The notes under the pieces: model-generated
What the model was told of the DNA's origin: nothing
The model's input: the letters and a program-made list of their open reading frames with translations, nothing else
Databases searched by the model: none
Translations under genes and position numbers: made by a program
Source: JAFGSG01 sp964626055
GTDB lineage: Bacteria > Spirochaetota > UBA4802 > JAFGDQ01
DNA: 64,000 bases
Assembly: GCA_964626055.1 (NCBI GenBank)
Contig: CAZVDF010000006.1
Coordinates: forward strand, 30,075-94,074
Direction of reading: 5' to 3'
In this document: positions 54,038 through 62,277 of the stretch, piece by piece
Layout of the letters: the number at the start of each line of letters is the position of its first letter
How positions within the stretch are numbered: position 1 is the stretch's first letter

Positions 54038-55468
54038 TTATTTAATAAAATTTAATTTTTTACGCATGCTTGACGGAGCAATATTCAACTGAGCCCTGTA
54101 TTTAGCAATAGTTCTTCTGGCTATATTTATTCCTTTTTTTTGAAGTGCATTTAATATCTCCATGTCAGATGCAGGTCTGTTCGGATCTTCATTCGCAACA
54201 ATTTCTTTAATTAAAGTCATTACTTCCTCTGAAGAATGTTCTGTGCTGTTCTGCGATTTTAATTTTGAAACAAAAAAATATTTCAGTTCAAAAACACCCC
54301 ATGAAGTCTGAACAAATTTATTGGTCGCAGTCCTGCTGATCGTTGATTCATGCAGACCGACTTCATTGGCAATATCTGCGTATACAAGCGGTTTCAGATG
54401 TCCTGAGCCTGAAGCTAAAAATTCGCGCTGATGCTCCATGATGGCGCTTACGACTTTTGTAATTGTTTCTCTTCTGTTTGAAATACTGGAAAGTAAATTA
54501 TTTGCGGACTGCAGCTTGCTGCTGAGATATTCCAGAAGTTTAGGATCGGCCGGTTTTTTCTTTAATATGTTTTTATAATAGGAATTAATTTTAATTTTTG
54601 GGATCCAGTCGTCATTCAATGAAATAATGATATTGCCGTCGAAATATTTAACGTCAATATCGGGAATAATATATCTTATTTTTTTTAATGAATATTTTAT
54701 CCCGGGGAAAGGTTCCAGATTATGCACAAGCTTGCTCTTCCTTATCACTTCTGCAGTTGAGATATGCAGAACTGCAGAAATTTTGCCATAATCAAGTTTT
54801 TCAAGATCAATAAAATATTCTTTTAATATCTTTATTAGTATCTCATCACTGGGATATATCTGCATAGCCTGAATAATTAAGGATTCATTTACATTATGGG
54901 CACCGCAGCCTATCGGATCAAGAATATTAACGGCAGCAACGGCTTCCCTGACTTTCTGTATGTCAAAAGAGCCTGCTTTGGCAATCTCTTCGTGGCTGGC
55001 GGTTAAAAACCCGTTGTCATCCAATGATGTAATGATTGTTTCGAGAAGTAAAAGCTCCGATGAATCTTTTGCAATTAAACTGGCTTGTTTGATTAAATGT
55101 TCATTAAGGGATTCTTTTTGTGTTACGGCATTTTCAATAAAATTTCTTTTGCTGTCGTTATCATATGAATCATAAGGCGTGCTCTTCTCGTCATATTCCG
55201 CGTCCCATGCTTCCTTGGTTTTAAATGCGGACTCGTCCCCGCTTAATTCTTTGTCAACAGTGGAAAGCAGCTCTCTTTCATTATCGCTGGAAGCCTGTAA
55301 TACCAGGGAATTTTCTTCCTCAAGTACCGGATTTTCAATTAACTCGGATGCTATTTTTTCCGCCAGTTCTACATTTGAAAGCTGCAACAGTTCAATGGAG
55401 TTTACAAGCTGACGCGTTAATGTGAGTTTACCTGTCTGCTTTAAACTTATTTTTGCGGATAAATTCAT
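54038..55468 (-). CDS. rpoN: RNA polymerase sigma-54 factor
   Basis: It directs polymerase to -24/-12 promoters and needs NTP-driven activators such as the NtrC-like protein nearby. In 476 aa there is region I with Gln/Leu-rich LTRQLVNSIELLQLSNVELAEKI, an acidic linker (about 60-110), the core-binding domain, the helix-turn-helix (YADIANEVGLHESTISRTATNKFVQTSWGVFELKYFF) and the RpoN box ARRTIAKYR. All are intact. A Family A palindrome separates it from lptB upstream. Confidence 0.97.
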   Translation of the reverse strand: MNLSAKISLKQTGKLTLTRQLVNSIELLQLSNVELAEKIASELIENPVLEEENSLVLQASSDNERELLSTVDKELSGDESAFKTKEAWDAEYDEKSTPYDSYDNDSKRNFIENAVTQKESLNEHLIKQASLIAKDSSELLLLETIITSLDDNGFLTASHEEIAKAGSFDIQKVREAVAAVNILDPIGCGAHNVNESLIIQAMQIYPSDEILIKILKEYFIDLEKLDYGKISAVLHISTAEVIRKSKLVHNLEPFPGIKYSLKKIRYIIPDIDVKYFDGNIIISLNDDWIPKIKINSYYKNILKKKPADPKLLEYLSSKLQSANNLLSSISNRRETITKVVSAIMEHQREFLASGSGHLKPLVYADIANEVGLHESTISRTATNKFVQTSWGVFELKYFFVSKLKSQNSTEHSSEEVMTLIKEIVANEDPNRPASDMEILNALQKKGINIARRTIAKYRAQLNIAPSSMRKKLNFIK

Positions 55469-55603
55469 GAGTACCCCGGTATTATTTATCCTGTTGATAT
55501 TATATTATAACTAAAAATTTAAAGTTTGCAAACTTTTTTTATAATATTTCCGATCAAAGGTTTATTGTGAAATCTTGCGAAGACGGTCATGCATAAATAA
55601 TTT

Positions 55604-55796
55604 ACTCAAGTTGACTGACTTTTATTACACTATTTCTTAATACTAGCGATAGGATGATCAGATTATTATCAATTTTCCGCCTCAAATACCCCATCCCTGG
55701 ACTCTTCGGCGGTCGGCAACATCCATGTTGCCTTAAAATTGATAATAATCTGATCATCCTATCGCAGATGTTTATAAAAAGTCAGTCAAGATGAGT
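55604..55796. repeat. Family A nested palindromic element, copy 3
   Basis: Outer arms (55604-55623/55777-55796; two mismatches) and perfect 31-bp inner arms (55646-55676/55735-55765) enclose a 58-base core differing from copy 2 at one base. Inner-arm differences from copy 2 occur as matched pairs on both arms. The unequal side segments are those of copy 2, reverse-complemented and on the opposite sides (left 22 bases, right 11). It lies between lptB and rpoN in a 412-base gap that otherwise holds AT-rich leader sequence. Confidence 0.9.
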
Positions 55797-55880
55797 AATT
55801 TATAAAATATAATTATAAAATGACTTCTTATAATTTTCACTCTGTGTCTTAAACACCTTTGAAGGAATTTATTTTTAACA

Positions 55881-56624
55881 TCACAGCGAAAATTTTTCCC
55901 CAAGATAAATCTCTTTGGCTTTTTTGCTTTTAATCAGCTTATCGGACTTCCCGCTTATAAGAACTTCGCCTTTATGTATAATATATGATCTGTCTGTAAT
56001 TGTCAGTGTTTCTCTAACGTTGTGATCGGTTATCAATATGCCGATATTTTTTTTCCCGATCGACTGGATTATCGATTGAATATCGGCAACCGCGATGGGG
56101 TCGACGCCTGCAAAAGGCTCGTCAAGCAATAGGAAATCCGGCGTGGTTGCAAGTGTTCTGGCGATCTCGATTCGTCTTCTCTCCCCTCCTGAGAGCGTAT
56201 AGGCTTTTTGGTTTTTGACATGTTCGATTGATAGATCCTTCAGCAACATATCCCTTTTTTCAATAATTTCACTTTTTGTATAATTCTGCATTTCGAGAAT
56301 CAGTTCAAGATTTTGCGCTACAGAAAGCTTTCTGAATACCGAAGCTTCCTGAGGCAAATAACCGATACCGCATCTTGCTCTTTTATACATAGGCAAATCC
56401 GTAATATCCTCCTTATCAATATATATCCTGCCGGAATCCGGTTTTACAATCCCTACCACCATATAAAATGTGGTTGTTTTACCTGCACCATTAGGACCCA
56501 GAAGGCCGACTATTTCTCCCTGAGAGATATCGAAGCTGATATTATCGACAACCCTGTGTTTTTTATATGATTTTACAAGGGAATCAAGCTTTAGAACTTT
56601 TTTATTTTTTTCTTTATTTATCAT
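55881..56624 (-). CDS. lptB: LPS export ABC ATPase LptB
   Basis: It powers extraction of lipopolysaccharide from the inner membrane with LptFG and LptC. The 247-aa protein has Walker A GLLGPNGAGKTTTFYM, the Q-loop IGYLPQEASVFRKLSV, the ABC signature LSGGERRRIEIARTLA, Walker B FLLLDEPFAGVDPIAV, the H-loop ITDHNVRE, and the typical C-terminus YLGEKFSL. It lies directly downstream of the LptA-like gene. lptF and lptG are not in the window. Confidence 0.96.
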   Translation of the reverse strand: MINKEKNKKVLKLDSLVKSYKKHRVVDNISFDISQGEIVGLLGPNGAGKTTTFYMVVGIVKPDSGRIYIDKEDITDLPMYKRARCGIGYLPQEASVFRKLSVAQNLELILEMQNYTKSEIIEKRDMLLKDLSIEHVKNQKAYTLSGGERRRIEIARTLATTPDFLLLDEPFAGVDPIAVADIQSIIQSIGKKNIGILITDHNVRETLTITDRSYIIHKGEVLISGKSDKLIKSKKAKEIYLGEKFSL

Positions 56625-56697
56625 TTATATTAAATATATTAAAAATCCTGATTTCGTAGTAATGTGTGAGATGCTTCCGGATACAAGCAGTGCTGAC

Positions 56698-57945
56698 TTA
56701 ACGTTTATTCCCTCCTCTTATATCCCCTATCAGCTTCGTATTGTTTGTTTTTGTATCGATTGTAATTGCCGATGCAAGTACTGTCGAATTGTCCTTTACT
56801 ATCCGGGCGTTTCCAGTGACAATCAAATAATTGTTTTTTCGAAGGTATTTTGCAATGTCGCCTTTTATTGTCCCGTCTTTACTGATAATTCTGACATTGC
56901 CGGATATGTAAAGCTCGTCTATATCCCGGTAATGTTCCAGATAATCACCGAATATTCTGGAGGTTTCTGATCCTGTTTTCGAGTCATTTATTAATATACA
57001 GGCATTCCCCCATAGAACAGTATTGCCTTCCCTTCTGTTTGATTTGAAATTTTTACCGAATGCCTCCACATTTTCGGTTTTATACTTTATATGAATATTG
57101 CTGCCGTTCAGATCTTCTTTTCCTTTTTCACCTTTCATCTCCAGTCTATCGCCTGTAGTCACTGAGTCTTCTCTTATTATTATGGCATTCCCTTGCACTA
57201 TAGTATATTTTTCTTTGCCTGGATTATGCTCGATCCTGTCTCCGCCGGCATTTATTAGAACTTTTTTAATAACGTTTGTTTTTGGATCTTTCTCTTCAGA
57301 ATATGCCTTAATAAACGCATTTTTATTTAAAATAATATTTTTCTTATCCGTATAGTAAATGATTTCCTCCGCTTTAAATATATCATTTCCATTTTTTATT
57401 TCAGGATTTTTGGAAAAAACTGCAGTTTTAGAGTCTCTGCTAAATACCGCTTTATTTGATTTAATAATAGTTTCATTGTTTATTAAATGTACTTTTCCTT
57501 CAGCTTCCGCAGTATTTGAATTTAAATCGTATTTCATGGTGTCTGCTTTTATGTTAACAAAAGATTTATCATCTCCTCTCTTAAGCTGTGCGCTGGGTCT
57601 TCCGTAAAATTCAATAATGTTCTTTTCTTTAAAAAAAACAGCCTGGGCGGCAATTATTTTCGAGCCGTTTGTTTTGTCATTTAAAACCACATTGCCTATA
57701 GCTTCCGCTATTTCTCCATTGTTGCCGCGTATTATTATTTTATCCGTTCTGAGCTCCCTGCCGTCTGACTTAATCGCAGGATGCCCTGTAAGCTCGGTTA
57801 CATATGTTTTTTCGCCTTTCCCGTCGGTGACAAGCCTGCTTTTTGCATTATCTCCCGTAACGGTTACCGGCTTTTTGTCCGGATAATCCGCGTTTATAAA
57901 AATAAATACAAACAAAAATATAAAAATATATTTATACATTTCCAT
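56698..57945 (-). CDS. Long LptA/OstA-like periplasmic protein
   Basis: The protein has a signal peptide (KYIFIFLFVFIFINADYP) and then two or three OstA/LptA-type beta-jellyroll segments, with repeated patterns such as NVKADTMKYDLNSNTAEAEGKVHLINNET, GDRIEHNPGKEKYTIVQGNAIIIRED and GTIKGDIAKYLRKNNYLIVTGNARI. Canonical LptA is about 185 aa; at 415 aa this one is about twice as long, as in some spirochaetes. Its place between lptC and lptB supports an LPS-bridge function. A double jellyroll might span the periplasm without oligomerising. Confidence 0.85.
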   Translation of the reverse strand: MEMYKYIFIFLFVFIFINADYPDKKPVTVTGDNAKSRLVTDGKGEKTYVTELTGHPAIKSDGRELRTDKIIIRGNNGEIAEAIGNVVLNDKTNGSKIIAAQAVFFKEKNIIEFYGRPSAQLKRGDDKSFVNIKADTMKYDLNSNTAEAEGKVHLINNETIIKSNKAVFSRDSKTAVFSKNPEIKNGNDIFKAEEIIYYTDKKNIILNKNAFIKAYSEEKDPKTNVIKKVLINAGGDRIEHNPGKEKYTIVQGNAIIIREDSVTTGDRLEMKGEKGKEDLNGSNIHIKYKTENVEAFGKNFKSNRREGNTVLWGNACILINDSKTGSETSRIFGDYLEHYRDIDELYISGNVRIISKDGTIKGDIAKYLRKNNYLIVTGNARIVKDNSTVLASAITIDTKTNNTKLIGDIRGGNKR

Positions 57946-57974
57946 ATTATTTTATTTAATTTTAATTAAATAAT

Positions 57975-58081
57975 TAGAAGTCATCTTGAAACATAATACC
58001 CCGCTGACGCCGAAGGCGGAAGCCGGTACATATATGTACCTGGGGCTTGCCCCGGGGAATTTTATTTCTGGATGCCTTCTA
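57975..58081. repeat. Family C composite repeat, copy 2, with Family B-like ends
   Basis: The ends TAGAAGTCATCTTGAAA and TTTCTGGATGCCTTCTA are imperfect inverted repeats, the outermost bases matching Family B. The GC-rich middle (CCCCGCTGACGCCGAAGGCGG... GTACATATATGTAC, GGGGCTTGCCCCGGGG) matches copy 1 reversed. Its last bases supply the lptC stop codon, so it inserted at or grew to the very end of that gene. It separates lptC from lptA. Confidence 0.8.
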
Positions 58082-58678
58082 TTTATTTTTCTTTTGATCT
58101 CTTTTAATCAGTTTCCCGCCCATTTTAACGGACACGGCTCTGACTTTTTTCTTGATCTCATATTCATTAAGATTGTAATCGGCTCTGAGCCCGGTTCCTT
58201 CAATCTTATCACCGTTTTTTCTTATAATTTTTACCGGTTCATCGGTATCCAGATGCCCGTTTTTATTATTCCATCTGATTTTTGTCGTGAGCAGCCTGTT
58301 GCCTGTTGTTGAAACCATATCGACATTTCCTATTAAATCGATATCTTTTGATTCAGTAAATAATACCGCGCTGTCCGCCTTTACTGTAGCCGAGATTTTA
58401 TTGTTTTTATAATAATGCAGTTTAATATTTTCAGCAATTGATTTTTTTTCATCATAATAGTAGAGCGCTTTTTTCGCTTCAAGATACCATATGAGTTTAC
58501 CTTCTTTGTAACTTGTAGTATTATAATTTTCCACAATCATATCCGGGCGGAATCCGGTTTGTAATGGTATCGCTTTTTCACAGGCTGCCTGGCTGAATAA
58601 CAGCATGATAGTAATGTATTTTATATATGTCAAACCATAACTCGCTTTATTGATCAGCATATAGCATGAATAATTCAA
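58079..58678 (-). CDS. lptC: LptC-like lipoprotein
   Basis: The 199-aa protein has a hydrophobic N-terminus ending in a lipobox-like FSQAAC (Cys near 33) and the LptC jellyroll pattern: EGKLIWYLEAKKALYYYDEKKSIAENIKLHYY, then SAVLFTESKDIDLIGNVDMVSTTGNRLLTTKIRWNNKNGHL and GTGLRADYNLNEYEIKK. LptC bridges LptFG and LptA. Translation may begin at TTG 58678 or ATG 58660; the latter lacks a clear ribosome-binding site. It is first in the run to lptA and lptB. A lipid anchor would replace the usual membrane helix. Confidence 0.85.
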   Translation of the reverse strand: MNYSCYMLINKASYGLTYIKYITIMLLFSQAACEKAIPLQTGFRPDMIVENYNTTSYKEGKLIWYLEAKKALYYYDEKKSIAENIKLHYYKNNKISATVKADSAVLFTESKDIDLIGNVDMVSTTGNRLLTTKIRWNNKNGHLDTDEPVKIIRKNGDKIEGTGLRADYNLNEYEIKKKVRAVSVKMGGKLIKRDQKKNK

Positions 58679-58788
58679 AACCTGAAAATATAAAATCTTT
58701 TCCGTATTAAACTGAAATTTTCATCAAGTACTGAATAATAATGTAATAAGGACTTAAAAGAGAAAGCAATTATTATTCTGCTAACTTC

Positions 58789-59004
58789 TTATTTATGACT
58801 TTTAAGTGATTCTAAAGCTTCTATTATTTTAAAGGATAAGTAAAGTGTCAGTGAACAAAATATGCCCTTTGCGAGTATATACCAGGCAATGCTTTCATTC
58901 TCGAATTTTCCGGCAAATACTCCATTGCCCAGTAAAAAAGAATAAATACAGATTACAAATACAACAATTGCGGCAGCTATTACAAGTTTTTTTAAAATAA
59001 ACAT
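58789..59004 (-). CDS. Small two-helix membrane protein (71 aa)
   Basis: A strong AAGGAGG ribosome-binding site precedes the ATG. Two transmembrane helices (about 8-26 and 41-60) with a short loop and a charged end (LESLKSHK) are visible. No family is recognised. It is tandem with the cupin gene, 37 bases downstream of it, and probably in the same operon. Confidence 0.7.
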   Translation of the reverse strand: MFILKKLVIAAAIVVFVICIYSFLLGNGVFAGKFENESIAWYILAKGIFCSLTLYLSFKIIEALESLKSHK

Positions 59005-59041
59005 TTTAACGCCTCCTTGAAAATTTTAAGGATTAAGCTAT

Positions 59042-59392
59042 TTATAATTCAGGAGCAGAAGAAGGGATAAGACAAATAAATACCAGCAGGTTTTTGCCTG
59101 TATTTCTGATCTGATGTTCTTCATTGCCCGGGATAAATACCGCATCCCCTGTTTTTGCCGGATTCCATTTTCCATCGTTCAGAAACTCGCCATTACCTGC
59201 ATGTACGAATATCTCATGCTCCCACTCGTGCGTATGTCTGGGAGTATATCCGCCGGGGGCTACTTCAAACACACGCATACAGAAATTATTCGCCCCCTCC
59301 GCCTTCCCAATAGCAATACGACCCGTTACTCCTTTCGTTTCCTTACTCTCGAACTTTTTAGGTTCAATTTTACTGTATTCTCTTATTTTCAT
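59042..59392 (-). CDS. Small cupin-domain protein
   Basis: The 116-aa single cupin fold shows motif 1 PRHTHEWEHEIFVHAGNGEF (metal ligands HxHxxxxE...H) and motif 2 PGNEEHQIRNTG (final His). The metal ligands are intact. Similar stand-alone cupins are often dioxygenases or ligand sensors. A GGAG site lies upstream. The substrate cannot be told. Confidence 0.9.
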   Translation of the reverse strand: MKIREYSKIEPKKFESKETKGVTGRIAIGKAEGANNFCMRVFEVAPGGYTPRHTHEWEHEIFVHAGNGEFLNDGKWNPAKTGDAVFIPGNEEHQIRNTGKNLLVFICLIPSSAPEL

Positions 59393-59514
59393 TATTCACT
59401 CCGTATAATCATTAGAATTATATACTATAAGTTTCAATTTACTTAAATGCAAAACTTATTTTAAGAAAACGTTTTATATCCTGCCAGAGAAAATCACACA
59501 TCGCGTCAAAAAAA

Positions 59515-60126
59515 TTAATCTCCGACAAAGTATCCATACTCTTTCGCGTTTATGTTTGTTCTTTTTTCATGGCCTATGGTTGAGTTCGGCGTTGGGCCAT
59601 AGTCGTGTCCCGGCCATACTATCGTATCGTCCGGAAGCTTCATAAGCGTTCGTATGGAAGCACCCAGCGTGGGCCTGTGCCCTCCGGCCAGGTCCGTGCG
59701 GCCGCTGTCGCCTACAAATAGCGTGTCGCCCGTAAACAGGTGTCCGTCTGCATAAAGGCATAGTCCACCGGGGCTATGACCGGGAGTTTGGAATATTTCA
59801 AGCGTAATGTCCCCGACCCTGAATGTTTTTTCATTTTTTAGGCGAATGTCGGCTTTTGCATCCCCCCGTACGAATTTATCCTCTAGTTCATGCATTATAA
59901 TTTTTGCTCCTGTCAGCTTCTTGAGCGCTCCGTTCCCTTCGGTATGATCGAAATGATGATGAGTATTAAATATATATTTTATTTTAAGATTTTCATTTTT
60001 TGCTTTTCCGGCTATCATTTCAGCGTCCCCGCCGGGATCAATTACCATTGCGTCCCGTGTTTTTTCGCATCCTATAATATAGCAGAATACTTGCATGTAT
60101 CCTACCGGTAGCTGAATTACTATCAT
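59515..60126 (-). CDS. Metallo-beta-lactamase-fold hydrolase (glyoxalase II-like)
   Basis: The 203-aa protein shows the metal motif THHHFDH, then GGLCLYADGHLFTGDTLFVGDSGRTDL with the bridging Asp, HRPTLGASIRTLMKLPDDTIVWPGHDYGPT with the final His. This is the glyoxalase II-like/YcbL-like subgroup that hydrolyses thioesters such as S-lactoylglutathione. A clear AAGGAG ribosome-binding site is present. It is a single gene between a cupin and a Fe-S protein. The length is shorter than full glyoxalase II (about 250), as in YcbL. Confidence 0.9.
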   Translation of the reverse strand: MIVIQLPVGYMQVFCYIIGCEKTRDAMVIDPGGDAEMIAGKAKNENLKIKYIFNTHHHFDHTEGNGALKKLTGAKIIMHELEDKFVRGDAKADIRLKNEKTFRVGDITLEIFQTPGHSPGGLCLYADGHLFTGDTLFVGDSGRTDLAGGHRPTLGASIRTLMKLPDDTIVWPGHDYGPTPNSTIGHEKRTNINAKEYGYFVGD

Positions 60127-60177
60127 ATAATATCTCCTTGAGGTAATAAACGCAAAGTAATTTCTGCGCTAAGTTTT

Positions 60178-60357
60178 CTTAAAGGCGTAGTACCTCGATT
60201 TTTAAGTCGGGGAACAACGTTTATAGATTTATAGAACAAATAGATAATGCCCTGAAACATAATATCTTCTCTGTCACTGCGACCGTACTGGAAATGGCGG
60301 ACGGTATGTAACCTTTGCCCGGAGGCCTGTCCGGGAGAATTTAATTTTAAGATGGGT
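60178..60357. repeat. Family C composite repeat, decayed copy 3
   Basis: GGCGTAGTACCTCGA and TGCCCTGAAACATAATA, GTACTGGAAATGGCGGACGG and CCCGGAGGCCTGTCCGGGAG follow in the same order as the units of copy 1 (reversed) and copy 2, but with many changes and imperfect hairpins. It fills the gap between the Fe-S protein and the hydrolase, both on the minus strand. Confidence 0.6.
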
Positions 60358-60362
60358 TTAAC

Positions 60363-61241
60363 TTATTTCCACGGTAGCCCGGGCGCTAATTTGATGCAGC
60401 CATTATTGCATGAACTTACACATTGCTCGCAGAGAATACATAACCTGCTGTTTATTCTTCTGTTATTTTTAACAAACCAGCTTACTTTTATCAGCATCGG
60501 GCAGACATTATCGCATTTGCCGCATTCAGTGCATTTTTCCGGATCTACCGGCTTGATCTTGAACAGAGAAAATCTTGATAAAAAGCCGGATATGGTTAAA
60601 AACGGGCAAAGCATTCTGCAATATGCCCGTCTTCCCCAAATTGACGATAAAACAAAACCTGTCAAAAGTAAAAATATATTTTCCCCGATAATCCAGTATA
60701 TTCTCTGGTTTTCATTCAATGCAGGATTGCGATAAACTGAAACAGTTGCAGCGACTATTATAACAAATATAAGAAAGCCAAATGCCGTATATTGGGATCT
60801 GTATTTTACTGATTTTGAAAATGGGAGCATATTTTGCGTAAGTTCAAACAAAGCTCCGTCCCAGCAGACCCTGGAACAAAATGCATTTCCCACAACGAAC
60901 GGCATAATAAGTCTTGCGATAATGAACTGAATCAGCGCTCCGGTAATCAACAAACCGAAAATATCGAAAATAACCCCTGAAAACTGAAAGTTGACCCTGA
61001 AATTAAATGATATCCCGAAAATCAGACCCCCTCCTACCATGCACTGAATTATTCTGCGGAGAATCTGTTTTTGTCCCGGGAAAAGAATTATGATACATTC
61101 TCCGGCGGCAACGATAAATCCCATTCCGAAGAACAAAAAAAAGTATTGTATTTTTAATTTGTAAGCATAAACTCCGAGACCGAGAAAAGTAAATATTATA
61201 ACAAGAAGTATAGGCAGAAGGAACTTTTTTATAAAAGACAT
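60363..61241 (-). CDS. NapH-like membrane ferredoxin
   Basis: The 292-aa protein has about five transmembrane helices in the first 200 residues, with CSRVCWDGALF and CRMLCPFLTISGFLSRF cysteine pairs facing the membrane surface, then two 4Fe-4S clusters in the C-terminus (CTECGKCDNVCPM and CILCEQCVSSCNNGC). This is the NapH/YccM/RdxH type, which passes electrons from quinol to periplasmic partners. No nap or other reductase gene is near, so its partner is unknown. Confidence 0.9.
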   Translation of the reverse strand: MSFIKKFLLPILLVIIFTFLGLGVYAYKLKIQYFFLFFGMGFIVAAGECIIILFPGQKQILRRIIQCMVGGGLIFGISFNFRVNFQFSGVIFDIFGLLITGALIQFIIARLIMPFVVGNAFCSRVCWDGALFELTQNMLPFSKSVKYRSQYTAFGFLIFVIIVAATVSVYRNPALNENQRIYWIIGENIFLLLTGFVLSSIWGRRAYCRMLCPFLTISGFLSRFSLFKIKPVDPEKCTECGKCDNVCPMLIKVSWFVKNNRRINSRLCILCEQCVSSCNNGCIKLAPGLPWK

Positions 61242-61340
61242 AATTATGATTTTATTTATTCATAGGATAATTAATCTAAAGCAACATTTTTCTGACAATA
61301 TGAAGAATAAATGATAAGAATATAAGTTTCATTATTAAAT

Positions 61341-62072
61341 TCAATTTATTTTTTCCTTCTCTGCTTCTCTTTTAATGACCGGATATTTACGGGGATATTT
61401 TTGAGGAGTATTTTCCTCTTTTTTAAAGCATAATCCGGATTCAGCCAGCCCGTTTTCTTTCATTTGTTGATGAGACATAATACTAAGACCCAGTTTTTCC
61501 GATTGTTTATCTATTTGTTCCGGCATCTGATGCGGTAAAATAGTTGAATAAATATACAGGAGGCCTTCTTTTTTAACAAAAGGAGCCGCGATCTCAAGAG
61601 TTATATATAGTTTTCCGAAAGCGCGCGCAAAAACCAGGTCATATTTTTCCCTGTGTGCATCATCGGATGCCAGTGCTTCCGCCCTGACGCAAATGGCTTC
61701 AAGATTTTTTAGCCTTAATTTCCCAATTGCGCTTTTAATAAACTCTGCTTTTTTTTGATTGGATTCTATCAATATGCCAGAAAGTCCGTCAAAGAACAAT
61801 GCAAGCGGTATACCGGGTATCCCTGCCCCGGATCCGATATCCGCAAACCGCGTTCCACGTGGAACAATTATGTCACATAAAGGATCAATGCTTCTTAGCA
61901 GCAGTTCGGTTATAATATCGTTTTTTGTTTTAAGACCGGTCAGGTTAAATTTCCGGTTCGTATTGTTAATTAAATCTGCGAATAACAATATTTTATCCGT
62001 GAATTCATCTTTCGGATCGATTTTCCGTTCTGAAAGCCATTTTGTGATTATGTCACGTTCCACATGGAACAC
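61341..62072 (-). CDS. rsmG: 16S rRNA (guanine-527-N7)-methyltransferase
   Basis: It methylates G527 of 16S rRNA. In 243 aa the SAM motif RFADIGSGAGIPGIPLALFF and the conserved VFARAFGKLYITLEIAAPFVKKEGLLYIYS are clear. The N-terminus MFHVERDII is typical. The start is uncertain: GTG at 62072 lies too close to AGGAG, whereas GTG at 62063 (8 bases after AGGAG) is better. Two parS-like palindromes lie in the gene, one over the start. rsmG is commonly beside parA/parB, which are not in this window. Confidence 0.93.
   Translation of the reverse strand: MFHVERDIITKWLSERKIDPKDEFTDKILLFADLINNTNRKFNLTGLKTKNDIITELLLRSIDPLCDIIVPRGTRFADIGSGAGIPGIPLALFFDGLSGILIESNQKKAEFIKSAIGKLRLKNLEAICVRAEALASDDAHREKYDLVFARAFGKLYITLEIAAPFVKKEGLLYIYSTILPHQMPEQIDKQSEKLGLSIMSHQQMKENGLAESGLCFKKEENTPQKYPRKYPVIKREAEKEKIN
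61851..61866. promoter_or_regulatory. parS-like site inside rsmG
   Basis: CGTTCCACGTGGAACA agrees with the ParB-binding consensus TGTTNCACGTGNAACA at 15 of 16 positions, the first base being C. Confidence 0.75.
62056..62071. promoter_or_regulatory. Second parS-like site at the rsmG start
   Basis: CGTTCCACATGGAACA agrees with the same consensus at 14 of 16 positions. It overlaps the candidate start codons of rsmG, 190 bases from the first site. Confidence 0.6.
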
Positions 62073-62277
62073 TCCTGTTGTTATTAATGCAGCTTTAACA
62101 GAATTATAATCGCATGTCCATTTCTTTTTAAATTGGGGTTAGCAATATAATAATTTAGAGTGCGTCCCAAAATCTACATAAAGAAAAAAGTAATCAATGG
62201 CAATATCAAAACTAGCTATAATTTTTAAAGCATATCAGGCTGATGGCAACGTTAAACTGCTGCGGAATAGTTCATCG

